A stretch of 64,000 nt of DNA from the NCBI GenBank assembly GCA_964595205.1, contig CAZQOQ010000026.1, forward strand, positions 22,920 to 86,919. Direction: 5' to 3'. The notes beneath the pieces were generated by a model. It was not told the DNA's origin and did no database searches. It saw only the letters and a list, made by a program, of their open reading frames with translations. Below are positions 17,405 to 25,524 of the stretch, piece by piece. This DNA comes from JADKIH01 sp964595205 (GTDB taxonomy: Bacteria > Bacteroidota > Bacteroidia > AKYH767-A > 2013-40CM-41-45). Made by a program: the position numbers and the translations under genes. Position 1 is the first letter of the stretch. The number at the start of each line of letters is the position of its first letter.

Positions 17405-18244
17405 TTATCGTTTGCCTCCGCGATTTCCACCGCCCTGACCGCCACGACCCTGACCGCCGCCACTGCGTCCGCGTCCGCCACCACTCCGGCCACCACGATC
17501 GCCGCCTCTCTCTCCGCCTCTCTCGCTTCTCTCACCTCTCTCGCGGCCGCCGCCTGAAAATCCTCCTTTAGCACCTGCACCTGTTGCTGCAGAACCAATA
17601 TTCGGAGAAAGATCTCTCTTTCCGTAAACCTCTCCTTTGCAGATCCACACTTTCACCCCGATTTTTCCGTATGAAGTCTGTGCTTCCGAAATCGCGAAGT
17701 CGATATCCGCACGGAACGTATGCAATGGAACTCTTCCTTCTTTGTAACCTTCCGTACGCGCCATTTCCGCTCCGCCCAATCTTCCTGATACCTTGATACG
17801 GATACCCTCCGCTGCCATACGCATGGTAGAAGCAATGGCCATCTTCGCAGCACGGCGGAATGAAATTCTCGCCTCGATCTGGCGCGCAATGCCGTCGCCG
17901 ACAAGCTGAGCATCCAGTTCCGGACGCTTGATTTCGAATATGTTTATCTGGACATCCTTCTTCGTTAATTTTTTAATTTCTTCTTTCAGCTTATCCACTT
18001 CCTGTCCGCCCTTACCGATAACGATACCCGGACGTGCAGTGTGAACAGTAACCGTAATAAGTTTCAAGGTCCGCTCGATAACAATCTTCGACACGCCGCC
18101 TTTCTGAAGACGCGCCATTAAATATTTCCGGATCTTTTCATCCTCAACCAGTTTGTCGGAATAATTTCTTCCACCATACCAGTTCGAATCCCATCCTCTG
18201 ATGATTCCAAGTCTGTTACCTATCGGGTTTGCTTTTTGTCCCAT
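17405..18244 (-). CDS. rpsC: 30S ribosomal protein S3 with Arg-Gly-rich tail
   Basis: The first 225 residues are a normal S3, with the KH domain (RPGIVIGKGGQEVDKLKEEI at 71-90) and C-terminal domain (GRLGGAEMARTEGYKEGRVP). The chain continues to 279 residues with a tail (about 228-279) made almost only of Gly and Arg, resembling eukaryotic RGG boxes. S3 is often near 210-240 residues; tails occur in Bacteroidota. An inferred role is extra RNA contact at the mRNA entry channel. It lies between rplV and rplP. Confidence 0.97.
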   Translation of the reverse strand: MGQKANPIGNRLGIIRGWDSNWYGGRNYSDKLVEDEKIRKYLMARLQKGGVSKIVIERTLKLITVTVHTARPGIVIGKGGQEVDKLKEEIKKLTKKDVQINIFEIKRPELDAQLVGDGIARQIEARISFRRAAKMAIASTMRMAAEGIRIKVSGRLGGAEMARTEGYKEGRVPLHTFRADIDFAISEAQTSYGKIGVKVWICKGEVYGKRDLSPNIGSAATGAGAKGGFSGGGRERGERSERGGERGGDRGGRSGGGRGRSGGGQGRGGQGGGNRGGKR

Positions 18245-18297
18245 TTTTTGTTTTTCTTTTAATCGCTCAAAGGCGACGAAGATTTATTTTTTTGAGT

Positions 18298-18753
18298 TTA
18301 TGCTTCAGTGTTTGTTTCTTCTGCTTCCGTTTCTGCTTTTACATTCTTCACTCCGCGGTTCGCGATTGAATCGAGAATGATAGTAACGTGATTCGATCTC
18401 TTGCGTACTCTGTGACCGCGACCTTGCGGTGCCGGGCGAAGACGTTTCAAAATTCTTCCGCTGTCAACTGCAATGGTCTTAACATACACAGAGCCCTCAT
18501 CGATCTTCTCTCCGCTCTTCAATTCCCAGTTGGAAATTGCCGATTGAAGAAGTTTTTCGAGGCGTGCCGCAGGTGCCTTCTTCGCATTATAATGCAACAC
18601 ATTTATTGCCTGCATCACTTCAAGACCGCGTATCAAATCTGCCACAACCCTCGTTTTGCGGGGTGAAGTAGGAACGGCAACATTTTTTGCAATCGCTGTT
18701 GTACTCTTTATCTCTTTGCGCTTTTCAGCGGCTAATCTTTTTCTTACTCCCAT
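18298..18753 (-). CDS. rplV: 50S ribosomal protein L22
   Basis: A 151-residue protein lining the exit tunnel. The core has SPRKTRVVADLIRGLEVMQA and the tunnel hairpin near RLRPAPQGRGHRVRKRSNHV. A short Glu/Thr-rich end (last 15 residues) goes beyond the usual length. It lies between rpsS and rpsC. Confidence 0.97.
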   Translation of the reverse strand: MGVRKRLAAEKRKEIKSTTAIAKNVAVPTSPRKTRVVADLIRGLEVMQAINVLHYNAKKAPAARLEKLLQSAISNWELKSGEKIDEGSVYVKTIAVDSGRILKRLRPAPQGRGHRVRKRSNHVTIILDSIANRGVKNVKAETEAEETNTEA

Positions 18754-18765
18754 GACTTAAAGTTT

Positions 18766-19038
18766 TTATGCTTCTGTGCGGTTACCGCTGTGACCGCGGA
18801 ATGTACGTGTTGGTGCGAACTCTCCAAGTTTATGACCTACCATGTTTTCTGTAACATAAACAGGAATGAATTTATTTCCGTTATGCACAGCAAACGTCTG
18901 TCCCACGAAATCAGGCGATATCATCGAACTGCGTGACCATGTCTTGATAACTGTCTTCTTCTTACTCTCCCCGATCTTCTCCACTTTCTTTAACAGGTGG
19001 TGTGCGATGTAGGGACCTTTTTTTAGTGAACGAGCCAT
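18766..19038 (-). CDS. rpsS: 30S ribosomal protein S19
   Basis: A 90-residue head protein. MARSLKKGPYIAHHLLKKVE, the segment RSSMISPDFVGQTFAVHNG and the end GEFAPTRTFRGHSGNRTEA are typical. The upstream gap to rplB is 54 nt and consists entirely of TTAGCC-type words, so the ribosome-binding region of rpsS lies within a repeat array. Confidence 0.98.
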   Translation of the reverse strand: MARSLKKGPYIAHHLLKKVEKIGESKKKTVIKTWSRSSMISPDFVGQTFAVHNGNKFIPVYVTENMVGHKLGEFAPTRTFRGHSGNRTEA

Positions 19039-19092
19039 TGTTAATTCGTTAATTAGTTAATTGGCTAATCGGCTAATTGGCCAATCGGCTAA
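19039..19092. repeat. TTAGCCGATTAGCC array between rplB and rpsS
   Basis: On the minus strand the array starts at the rplB stop itself (TAATTAGCC) and continues with TTAGCC, GATTGG and TTAACG words up to the rpsS start codon. It belongs to the same family as the arrays near 26.8, 33.3 and 55.9 kb. Its presence inside the S10 operon is unexpected. Confidence 0.75.
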
Positions 19093-19914
19093 TTATTTTT
19101 TACGTCTTTCGATTATATATTTATCTGTTGTCTTATTCTTGCGTGTCTTGAATCCTTTTGCAAGTAATCCTTTGCGTGAACGCGGGTGACCTCCTGAGGC
19201 ACGACCTTCGCCACCACCCATCGGGTGATCAACCGGGTTCATGGCAACACCACGAACTCTCGGACGGCGACCCATCCAGCGTGTACGACCAGCCTTACCC
19301 AGCGACTCCTGGATATGATCAGCATTGGAAACGGTACCGATCGTGGCAAGACAGGTAGTCAGTATCATCCGGGTCTCGCCTGAAGGCATTTTCAATACAG
19401 CATATTTTCCATCACGTGCGGCAAGCTGTGCATATGATCCGGCACTGCGGGCAATCTCTCCACCCTGACCAGGACGCATCTCGATGTTATGAATCAGCGT
19501 TCCCAGCGGGATATCTCTCAGGTAAAGACAATTTCCGATTTCCGGAGTTGCTTTTTCTCCCGACATGATCTTTTGTCCGACTTTCAGTCCATTCGGAGCA
19601 ATGATATATCTCTTCTCGCCATCCTTATAATATACAAGGGCGATACGGGCTGTACGGTTTGGATCGTACTCAATGGTCTTGACCAACCCCTCGATGTCGT
19701 GTTTTTCTCTTTTGAAATCTACCAGACGATATTTTTTCTTGTGACCACCGCCGATATAACGCATCGTCATTTTACCGTCGTTATTACGGCCGCCTGAACG
19801 TTTCTTTGTTACAAGAAGTGATGCTTCAGGTTTTGAAGCTGTAATATCATCGTATGAATCAACGATTGTATGACGCTGACTCGGTGTGATCGGACGAAGT
19901 TTCTTTACTGCCAT
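19093..19914 (-). CDS. rplB: 50S ribosomal protein L2
   Basis: A 273-residue protein of the peptidyl transferase centre. MAVKKLRPITPSQRH, GRNNDGKMTMRYIGGGHKKK and VRGVAMNPVDHPMGGGEGRA (with the key histidine) are all present. It lies 11 nt after rplW. Its stop codon is part of a TTAGCC repeat word. Confidence 0.98.
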   Translation of the reverse strand: MAVKKLRPITPSQRHTIVDSYDDITASKPEASLLVTKKRSGGRNNDGKMTMRYIGGGHKKKYRLVDFKREKHDIEGLVKTIEYDPNRTARIALVYYKDGEKRYIIAPNGLKVGQKIMSGEKATPEIGNCLYLRDIPLGTLIHNIEMRPGQGGEIARSAGSYAQLAARDGKYAVLKMPSGETRMILTTCLATIGTVSNADHIQESLGKAGRTRWMGRRPRVRGVAMNPVDHPMGGGEGRASGGHPRSRKGLLAKGFKTRKNKTTDKYIIERRKK

Positions 19915-19925
19915 CTCTTTTTCAA

Positions 19926-20216
19926 TTAAATATTACTATAAAAATCAATCGTGTCGCCCTTCTTCAGGGTAACAACTGCTTTCTTATATGCACCTGTAGT
20001 GCCTTTTGTAATTCCATTCTTTGTCTGACGCAACCTGATCTTTCCTGGAATACGCATGGTATTCACCCGATCAACGGTAACGTTATACATTTTTTCAATG
20101 GCCTGCCTGATCTGGATCTTGTTGGCATTGTCGTCAACGATGAATCCATAATGTCCAAGTTTTTCTCCCTGCTTAGACATTTTCTCAGTGATGATTGGTT
20201 TTTTCAGAATGCTCAT
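19926..20216 (-). CDS. rplW: 50S ribosomal protein L23
   Basis: A 96-residue protein at the tunnel exit, the docking site for trigger factor and SRP. MSILKKPIITEKMSKQGEKL and the segment IRQAIEKMYNVTVDRVNTMR are typical. Its start overlaps the rplD stop by 4 nt, so the two are coupled. Confidence 0.97.
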   Translation of the reverse strand: MSILKKPIITEKMSKQGEKLGHYGFIVDDNANKIQIRQAIEKMYNVTVDRVNTMRIPGKIRLRQTKNGITKGTTGAYKKAVVTLKKGDTIDFYSNI

Positions 20217-20845
20217 TTCGCTAAAAATCTATTTTCTAAAACAGGAACAGAACCTTCAGAAAGAACAAGCAGTTGTGCATTAAGCACATCATACGTATTC
20301 AACTCGGTTGCTGTAGTTACTTTATTACTTTCAACATTCCTCGACGAGAGGAAGATATTCTTGTCATGCGCAGGAAGAACCATCAGTACCTTCTTATCTG
20401 AAATATTCAGATTCTTAAGAATCGCTGTATAATCCTTTGTCTTTGGGCCACTCATCTCAAAATTCTCAACTACCATGATGTTTTTATCCTGAGCCTTATA
20501 AGTAAGAGCAGAAAGACATGCTAAATGCTTCAACTTCTTATTTAACTTGAAGGAATAATCGCGCGGACGGGGACCGAACACGCGACCACCGCCAATAAAC
20601 AATGGCGACTTCATTGAACCGGCACGTGCTCCGCCTGTACCCTTCTGGCGCTTTAACTTCTTTGTAGTCCTGTGTATTTCTGCACGCTCTTTTGACTTAT
20701 GCGTTCCCTGGCGGCGATTCGCGAGGTGTTGCTTTACATCAAGATAGATCGCATGATCGTTAGGCTCCACGCTGAAGATGTCAGCATTGAGCTTAACCTT
20801 CTTACCGGTCTCTTTGCCGGATGTATTTACGATTGCTAATTCCAT
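20213..20845 (-). CDS. rplD: 50S ribosomal protein L4
   Basis: A 210-residue protein with a tunnel loop (QKGTGGARAGSMKSPLFIGG) and the following FGPRPRDYSFKLNKKLKHLA. In enterobacteria L4 represses the S10 operon; whether that holds here cannot be read from sequence. It lies 2 nt after rplC and overlaps rplW by 4 nt. Confidence 0.98.
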   Translation of the reverse strand: MELAIVNTSGKETGKKVKLNADIFSVEPNDHAIYLDVKQHLANRRQGTHKSKERAEIHRTTKKLKRQKGTGGARAGSMKSPLFIGGGRVFGPRPRDYSFKLNKKLKHLACLSALTYKAQDKNIMVVENFEMSGPKTKDYTAILKNLNISDKKVLMVLPAHDKNIFLSSRNVESNKVTTATELNTYDVLNAQLLVLSEGSVPVLENRFLAK

Positions 20846-20847
20846 TC

Positions 20848-21465
20848 TTATTTCTCCACAATTACATATGAACCAATATGTCCCGGTACAGCCCCCTTGA
20901 TCACAAGGAGATTCTGCTCAGGAATAACTTTTACTACTTCAAGATTCTGAATCTTCGCACGGGAAGCACCCATGTGGCCTGCCGTACGCATTCCCTTTAA
21001 TACACGTGATGGATAAGAAGAAGCCCCGCGAGATCCCGGTGCACGAAGACGGTTGTGCTGACCATGCGTCTGGCTTCCTACTCCGGCAAAGTGGTGCCTA
21101 CGCACAACTCCCTGGAATCCTTTTCCCTTCGACGTTCCGACAACATCCACAAAATCACCTTCGCTGAACAACTCCACTTTTACTTCACTTCCCAAAGCCA
21201 GGAGCTCCGGAAATTCACGAAACTCAACGAGCTTGCGTTTTGGTGTCGTATTCGCTTTCTTAAAATGACCGATCTCCGATTTTAGAGATTGCTTTTCTTT
21301 CTTTTCGTCGAATGCAAGCTGAACTGCCTCATACCCGTCAGTTTCCTTGGTACGGACCTGTGTAACGGTGCATGGACCGGCGAGTATCACGGTGCATGGA
21401 ATATATTTTCCATCAGCGCCGAAAACACTTGTCATTCCTATCTTCTTTCCGATTATTCCAGACAT
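20848..21465 (-). CDS. rplC: 50S ribosomal protein L3
   Basis: A 205-residue early-assembly protein reaching the peptidyl transferase centre. MSGIIGKKIGMTSVFGADGK and the central VVRRHHFAGVGSQTHGQHNR with RAPGSRGASSYPSRVLKGMR identify it. It lies 52 nt after rpsJ. Confidence 0.98.
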   Translation of the reverse strand: MSGIIGKKIGMTSVFGADGKYIPCTVILAGPCTVTQVRTKETDGYEAVQLAFDEKKEKQSLKSEIGHFKKANTTPKRKLVEFREFPELLALGSEVKVELFSEGDFVDVVGTSKGKGFQGVVRRHHFAGVGSQTHGQHNRLRAPGSRGASSYPSRVLKGMRTAGHMGASRAKIQNLEVVKVIPEQNLLVIKGAVPGHIGSYVIVEK

Positions 21466-21517
21466 TATTTTATTTTTTACCGGCGATCCTGATCAAGAGG
21501 CCGCCATTTATTTTAAA

Positions 21518-21826
21518 TTATGATGCTTTAATTTCAACTTCAACACCACTCGGAAGCTCAAGCTTCATGAGGGCATCAACAGTTTTTGCTGATGAATTAT
21601 AAATGTCAAGTAAACGCTTGTACGCACAAAGCTGAAATTGCTCTCTTGCCTTCTTGTTTACATGCGGTGAACGAAGAACCGTAAAGATCTTCTTGTCTGT
21701 TGGAAGCGGAATAGGTCCGTTTACTACAGCACCTGTAATCTTTACAGTTTTCACGATCTTCTCGGCAGACTTATCAACCAGGTTATGATCGTATGATTTT
21801 AATTTGATGCGGATTCGCTGTGACAT
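21518..21826 (-). CDS. rpsJ: 30S ribosomal protein S10
   Basis: A 102-residue protein, also NusE in transcription antitermination. RIRIKLKSYDHNLVDKSAEK and GPIPLPTDKKIFTVLRSPHV match the family. It begins 30 nt after fusA with no visible terminator or promoter between them, so str and S10 seem to be one transcription unit. tuf, which lies here in many bacteria, is absent. Confidence 0.98.
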   Translation of the reverse strand: MSQRIRIKLKSYDHNLVDKSAEKIVKTVKITGAVVNGPIPLPTDKKIFTVLRSPHVNKKAREQFQLCAYKRLLDIYNSSAKTVDALMKLELPSGVEVEIKAS

Positions 21827-21856
21827 TTGAAAGAACGTTTATTTATATGAGGCTAA

Positions 21857-24001
21857 TTATACTTTTTCAGTTTTTGTTTTACCCTTTACTTTTGCGATCA
21901 CTTCATCGGCAAGAGAACGCGGACACTCGGCATAGTGAGAGAATTCCATTGAAGAGGCAGCACGTCCTGAAGTGATTGTACGAAGTGTGGTCACGTAACC
22001 AAACATTTCGGAAAGCGGAACTTTCGCTTTGATCACCTGAGCACCTGCACGGGTATCCATACCTTCAAGTTGTCCGCGACGTTTGTTCAGATCACCCATT
22101 ACATCCCCCATGTAAAGATCCGGAGTAACAACTTCGATCTTCATGATTGGCTCAAGTAAAACAGGCTTCGCCTTTGGTGCAGCTTCACGGAAAGCGATCT
22201 TCGCACAGATCTCGAACGACAATGCATCAGAGTCGACTGCGTGGAACGAGCCGTCGTACAATCTAACCTTGAGATATTCTACAGGATATCCCGCAAGAAC
22301 TCCGGTATCCATTGCCTGCTCAAAACCTTTTTGTATGGAAGGAATGAATTCACGGGGGATATTACCGCCGGTAATTTCATTCACGAATTGCAAACCTTTA
22401 TGACCCTTAGTCTCCAGGTGGGCTTTTTCCATCCACTCAGGATCGACAGGAGAAATCTCAAACTGTATGTCAGCGAATTTACCGCGACCACCAGTCTGCT
22501 TTTTATAAGTTTCCCTGTGCTTGGTTGAACCCGTGATGGCTTCGCGGTAAGCAACCTGAGGAGCACCCTGGTTACATTCAACTTTGAATTCGCGACGAAG
22601 ACGGTCGACAATGATTTCGAGGTGAAGCTCACCCATTCCGCTGATCACGGTCTGGCCTGTCTCTTCATCGGTATTCACACGGAATGTCGGATCTTCCTCG
22701 GCAAGTTTGTTGAGTGCGATACCAAGTTTATCTACGTCGGCCTGTGTTTTCGGCTCAACGGCGAGGCCGATAACAGGTATCGGGAAACTCATCGATTCGA
22801 GAACGATCGGCGCCTTCGGATCACAAAGTGTGTCTCCCGTTCTGATCTCCTTGAAACCTACAGCGGCACCAATATCACCCGCTTCGATGAAATCGATCGG
22901 ACTCTGTTTGTTTGCATGCATACGGATGATACGTGAAATACGCTCATTCTTATTCGTACGGGCATTCAACACGTACGAACCTGCTTCGAGTCTTCCGGAA
23001 TATACACGGAAGAAAGCAAGACGTCCAACGAATGGATCAGTCATGATCTTGAATGCAAGTGCGGCAAACTTATCTTTTGCATCAGCCTTACGCTCCTCTT
23101 CACCATCGGTTTCCGGATTGATACCCTTGATACTCGGTACATCCAACGGAGAAGGTAAATACTGAATGACGGCATCAAGCATAGCCTGAACGCCTTTGTT
23201 TTTAAATGCTGATCCGCATAACAGCGGAGTGATCTTCATGGCAATTGTTGCCTTGCGGATAGCTCCGCGAAGTTCGTCAACGGTAATGCTGTTCGGATCT
23301 TCGAAGAATTTTTCCATCAGGTGATCTTCGAATTCTGCAACCGATTCAACGAGATTTGCACGCCAGTGATTTACTTCGGCCTGCATATCGATAGGAATAG
23401 GAACTACATCAAATGTTGCACCCTTTGTCTCATCATGCCAGATGATGGCCTTATTTAAAATGAGATCAACTACGCCCTTGAACATATCTTCAGAACCGAT
23501 TGGCAACTGAAGCGGAACAGGGTTACCGTGAAGACGTTCCTTTACCTGCTGAACAACGCTAAGGAAATTTGCACCGGCACGATCCATCTTGTTGACGAAA
23601 CCGATACGCGGAACGTGGTATTTATTCATCTGGCGCCATACAGTCTCCGACTGCGGCTCCACACCACCAACGGCACAGAATAAGGCAACGGCACCATCGA
23701 GTACACGAAGCGAACGCTCTACCTCTACGGTAAAGTCGACGTGACCCGGCGTGTCGATGATATTGACCTTGTAGGTCTGGTTGTCGTAATTCCAGTATGT
23801 GGTTGTTGCGGCAGAGGTTATAGTAATTCCACGCTCCTGCTCCTGGACCATCCAGTCCATGGTAGCGGCACCTTCGTGAACCTCACCGATTTTGTGAACT
23901 TTCCCTGTATAATAGAGGACGCGTTCTGTAGTAGTAGTCTTTCCTGCATCAATGTGTGCAGAGATACCGATGTTGCGAGTATGTTTTAATTCGTTGCTCA
24001 T
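21857..24001 (-). CDS. fusA: Elongation factor G
   Basis: A 714-residue translocase GTPase. The G1 motif AHIDAGKTTTTERVL (residues 16-30), DTPGHVDF (G3) and NKMDRAG (G4) are intact, and domain IV contains GGRGKFADIQFEISP. Length and motifs indicate the canonical EF-G, not EF-G2. It is separated from rpsG by an unusual 317-nt gap and followed closely by rpsJ. Confidence 0.98.
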   Translation of the reverse strand: MSNELKHTRNIGISAHIDAGKTTTTERVLYYTGKVHKIGEVHEGAATMDWMVQEQERGITITSAATTTYWNYDNQTYKVNIIDTPGHVDFTVEVERSLRVLDGAVALFCAVGGVEPQSETVWRQMNKYHVPRIGFVNKMDRAGANFLSVVQQVKERLHGNPVPLQLPIGSEDMFKGVVDLILNKAIIWHDETKGATFDVVPIPIDMQAEVNHWRANLVESVAEFEDHLMEKFFEDPNSITVDELRGAIRKATIAMKITPLLCGSAFKNKGVQAMLDAVIQYLPSPLDVPSIKGINPETDGEEERKADAKDKFAALAFKIMTDPFVGRLAFFRVYSGRLEAGSYVLNARTNKNERISRIIRMHANKQSPIDFIEAGDIGAAVGFKEIRTGDTLCDPKAPIVLESMSFPIPVIGLAVEPKTQADVDKLGIALNKLAEEDPTFRVNTDEETGQTVISGMGELHLEIIVDRLRREFKVECNQGAPQVAYREAITGSTKHRETYKKQTGGRGKFADIQFEISPVDPEWMEKAHLETKGHKGLQFVNEITGGNIPREFIPSIQKGFEQAMDTGVLAGYPVEYLKVRLYDGSFHAVDSDALSFEICAKIAFREAAPKAKPVLLEPIMKIEVVTPDLYMGDVMGDLNKRRGQLEGMDTRAGAQVIKAKVPLSEMFGYVTTLRTITSGRAASSMEFSHYAECPRSLADEVIAKVKGKTKTEKV

Positions 24002-24318
24002 TTGATTATTTCTCCGTTAATCATAACGATAGTCTTTTTTCGCGATAACAGGACACTTTGAATGACTACCTAAATTTTTTCGGAACATCGTCCCGGTCAT
24101 TCAGTTTTCCGGTTGTTTCTTGCACGTTTTTCTGCGGCAAGTCAGTGGTTATCTGTAAAAAAAAGAACTACCCTTTTATTAGTCTTTAGTCGTTAGTCGC
24201 AGGCTTTGGTTTTTGAATTTTGTTTCCGGACCTTTTACTATTGACTTATATTTCTTTACTTACTTTTTAATTATTCATTTCAATTCTGCACCTGTACCAA
24301 ACCAGAGCTTAAAGTCTG
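24002..24318. other. 317-nt gap between rpsG and fusA, no gene seen
   Basis: No coding frame is supported. On the minus strand the region carries the words GACTAACGACTAAAGACTAA (complement of about 24181-24201) and T- and A-rich stretches. The gap could hold a processing site, an attenuator or an internal promoter; none is recognisable. The separation of rpsG and fusA by this distance is unusual within a str operon. Confidence 0.5.
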
Positions 24319-24786
24319 CTAGGCTTTAAAGTGCGAGAATGCCTTATTAGCTTCTGCCATCCTGTGGGTATCCTCTTTCTTCTTCACTGCAGCACCTTCA
24401 CCTTTGCTGGCGGCGATGATTTCGTTGGCAAGTTTTTCGGCCATCGATTTTTCATTTCTCCCTCTTGAATAGCTGATCAGCCATTTTATCGTTAATGCAA
24501 CCCGGCGATCCGCTCTTATTTCACTTGGAATCTGGAAGGTTGCACCACCAACACGACGGCTCTTAACTTCCACAGTAGGCATTACGTTTGTCATTGCTTT
24601 TTTCCAGACATCAAGTCCGCTTTCTTTGGTCTTTTCCTCAACACGATTGATGGCTGCATAAAAAATTCCATAAGCAGTACTCTTTTTTCCACCATACATC
24701 AGGTTGTTTACAAAACGGGTAACCAATGTATCGTTGAATTTCGGATCTGGTAACAGAATTCTCTTTTTTGGCTTCGACTTACGCAT
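24319..24786 (-). CDS. rpsG: 30S ribosomal protein S7
   Basis: A 155-residue primary binder of the 16S rRNA 3' domain. MRKSKPKKRILLPDPKFND and the segment VEVKSRRVGGATFQIPSEIR are diagnostic. It lies 49 nt after rpsL; the gap holds a perfect 20-bp palindrome. Confidence 0.98.
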   Translation of the reverse strand: MRKSKPKKRILLPDPKFNDTLVTRFVNNLMYGGKKSTAYGIFYAAINRVEEKTKESGLDVWKKAMTNVMPTVEVKSRRVGGATFQIPSEIRADRRVALTIKWLISYSRGRNEKSMAEKLANEIIAASKGEGAAVKKKEDTHRMAEANKAFSHFKA

Positions 24787-24808
24787 TATTGATAATTATT
24801 TTTTTTGG

Positions 24809-24828
24809 AGACGTCATGCATGACGTCT
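24809..24828. repeat. Perfect 20-bp palindrome between rpsL and rpsG
   Basis: AGACGTCATG followed directly by its complement CATGACGTCT. The gap places it between the rpsL stop and the rpsG ATG. A related hairpin (AGACGCC-loop-GGCGTCT followed by TTTACGA) is found at 55718-55736, so this is likely a member of a dispersed GAGACG-type repeat family rather than an operator unique to the str operon. Confidence 0.65.
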
Positions 24829-24835
24829 TTACATT

Positions 24836-25225
24836 TTATTTTTTGGCTGCACCGTCTTTCGGACGCTTTGTGCCGTATTTACTTCTTTGTTGCTTTCTGC
24901 CTTCAACTCCTGCAGTATCCAGTGTTCCCCGGATGATGTGATAACGAACACCCGGCAGATCCTTCACCCTGCCGCCACGAATCATCACAATTGAGTGTTC
25001 CTGGAGGTTGTGACCCTCACCCGGAATATAGGCCGTTACTTCATATTTGTTAGTCAGACGCACACGCGCTACTTTACGCATGGCCGAATTCGGCTTTTTT
25101 GGTGTTGTAGTGTAAACACGGGTACAGACACCGCGGCGTTGCGGACAAGAAACCAATGCTGGTGACTTGCTTTTATCGATCAATTTTGAGCGTCCTTTTC
25201 GAACTAACTGCTGAATAGTAGGCAT
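24836..25225 (-). CDS. rpsL: 30S ribosomal protein S12
   Basis: A 129-residue decoding-centre protein, first gene of the ribosomal superoperon. MPTIQQLVRKGRSKLIDKSK and TTPKKPNSAMRKVARVRL are typical; Lys43 and Lys44 are unchanged, so there is no sign of a streptomycin-resistance substitution there. The C-terminal KRPKDGAAKK is slightly longer than usual. A strong Bacteroidota promoter lies upstream. Confidence 0.98.
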   Translation of the reverse strand: MPTIQQLVRKGRSKLIDKSKSPALVSCPQRRGVCTRVYTTTPKKPNSAMRKVARVRLTNKYEVTAYIPGEGHNLQEHSIVMIRGGRVKDLPGVRYHIIRGTLDTAGVEGRKQQRSKYGTKRPKDGAAKK

Positions 25226-25524
25226 TCTTAGATATTCTTACCTTATTTATTGTGAGTATTTTATTGCGATTTGGCCTATTTTTAGGGAACGCAAAGGTAC
25301 AAGAATGATCTTATTTACCAAATCCTGTTGAAAAAAATTTTACACGGGTTTCTTTTGATTTTTAAATGACTTTTCTTCAATCTTTTTTTAATGTTTCGAC
25401 TATCTGAAAACATCATTAAAAAGCTGGAAATAAGGCCATTTTTTTCGAATTTCCTGTAAGGAATCCATCTTTCTATACATATATAATAGTTTAAACTATA
25501 TTGGACAGAAAATGAATTTCCATC
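25226..25524. other. Divergent intergenic region rpsL / S41-like gene
   Basis: A 299-nt region without a gene. It holds the rpsL promoter (25292-25321, minus strand). Near the plus-strand gene there is a perfect 14-bp palindrome, ATAGTTTAAACTAT, at 25486-25499, about 25 nt before the ATG. The rest is AT-rich and featureless. Confidence 0.6.
25292..25321 (-). promoter_or_regulatory. Promoter of the str-S10-spc-alpha superoperon
   Basis: On the minus strand TTG (25321-25319) is followed after exactly 19 nt by TACCTTTG (25299-25292), a full match to the Bacteroidota consensus TTG-N19-TAnnTTTG. Transcription would start near 25286, leaving a leader of about 60 nt before rpsL. It is the only full promoter seen upstream of the ribosomal genes. 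Confidence 0.72.

Noticed and set aside
17287..17598. Shifted frame in the S3 tail
   Set aside because: The GC-rich Gly/Arg codons keep other frames open; no start or homology supports it.
21827..21856. tuf between fusA and rpsJ
   Set aside because: The gap is 30 nt; EF-Tu must be encoded elsewhere.
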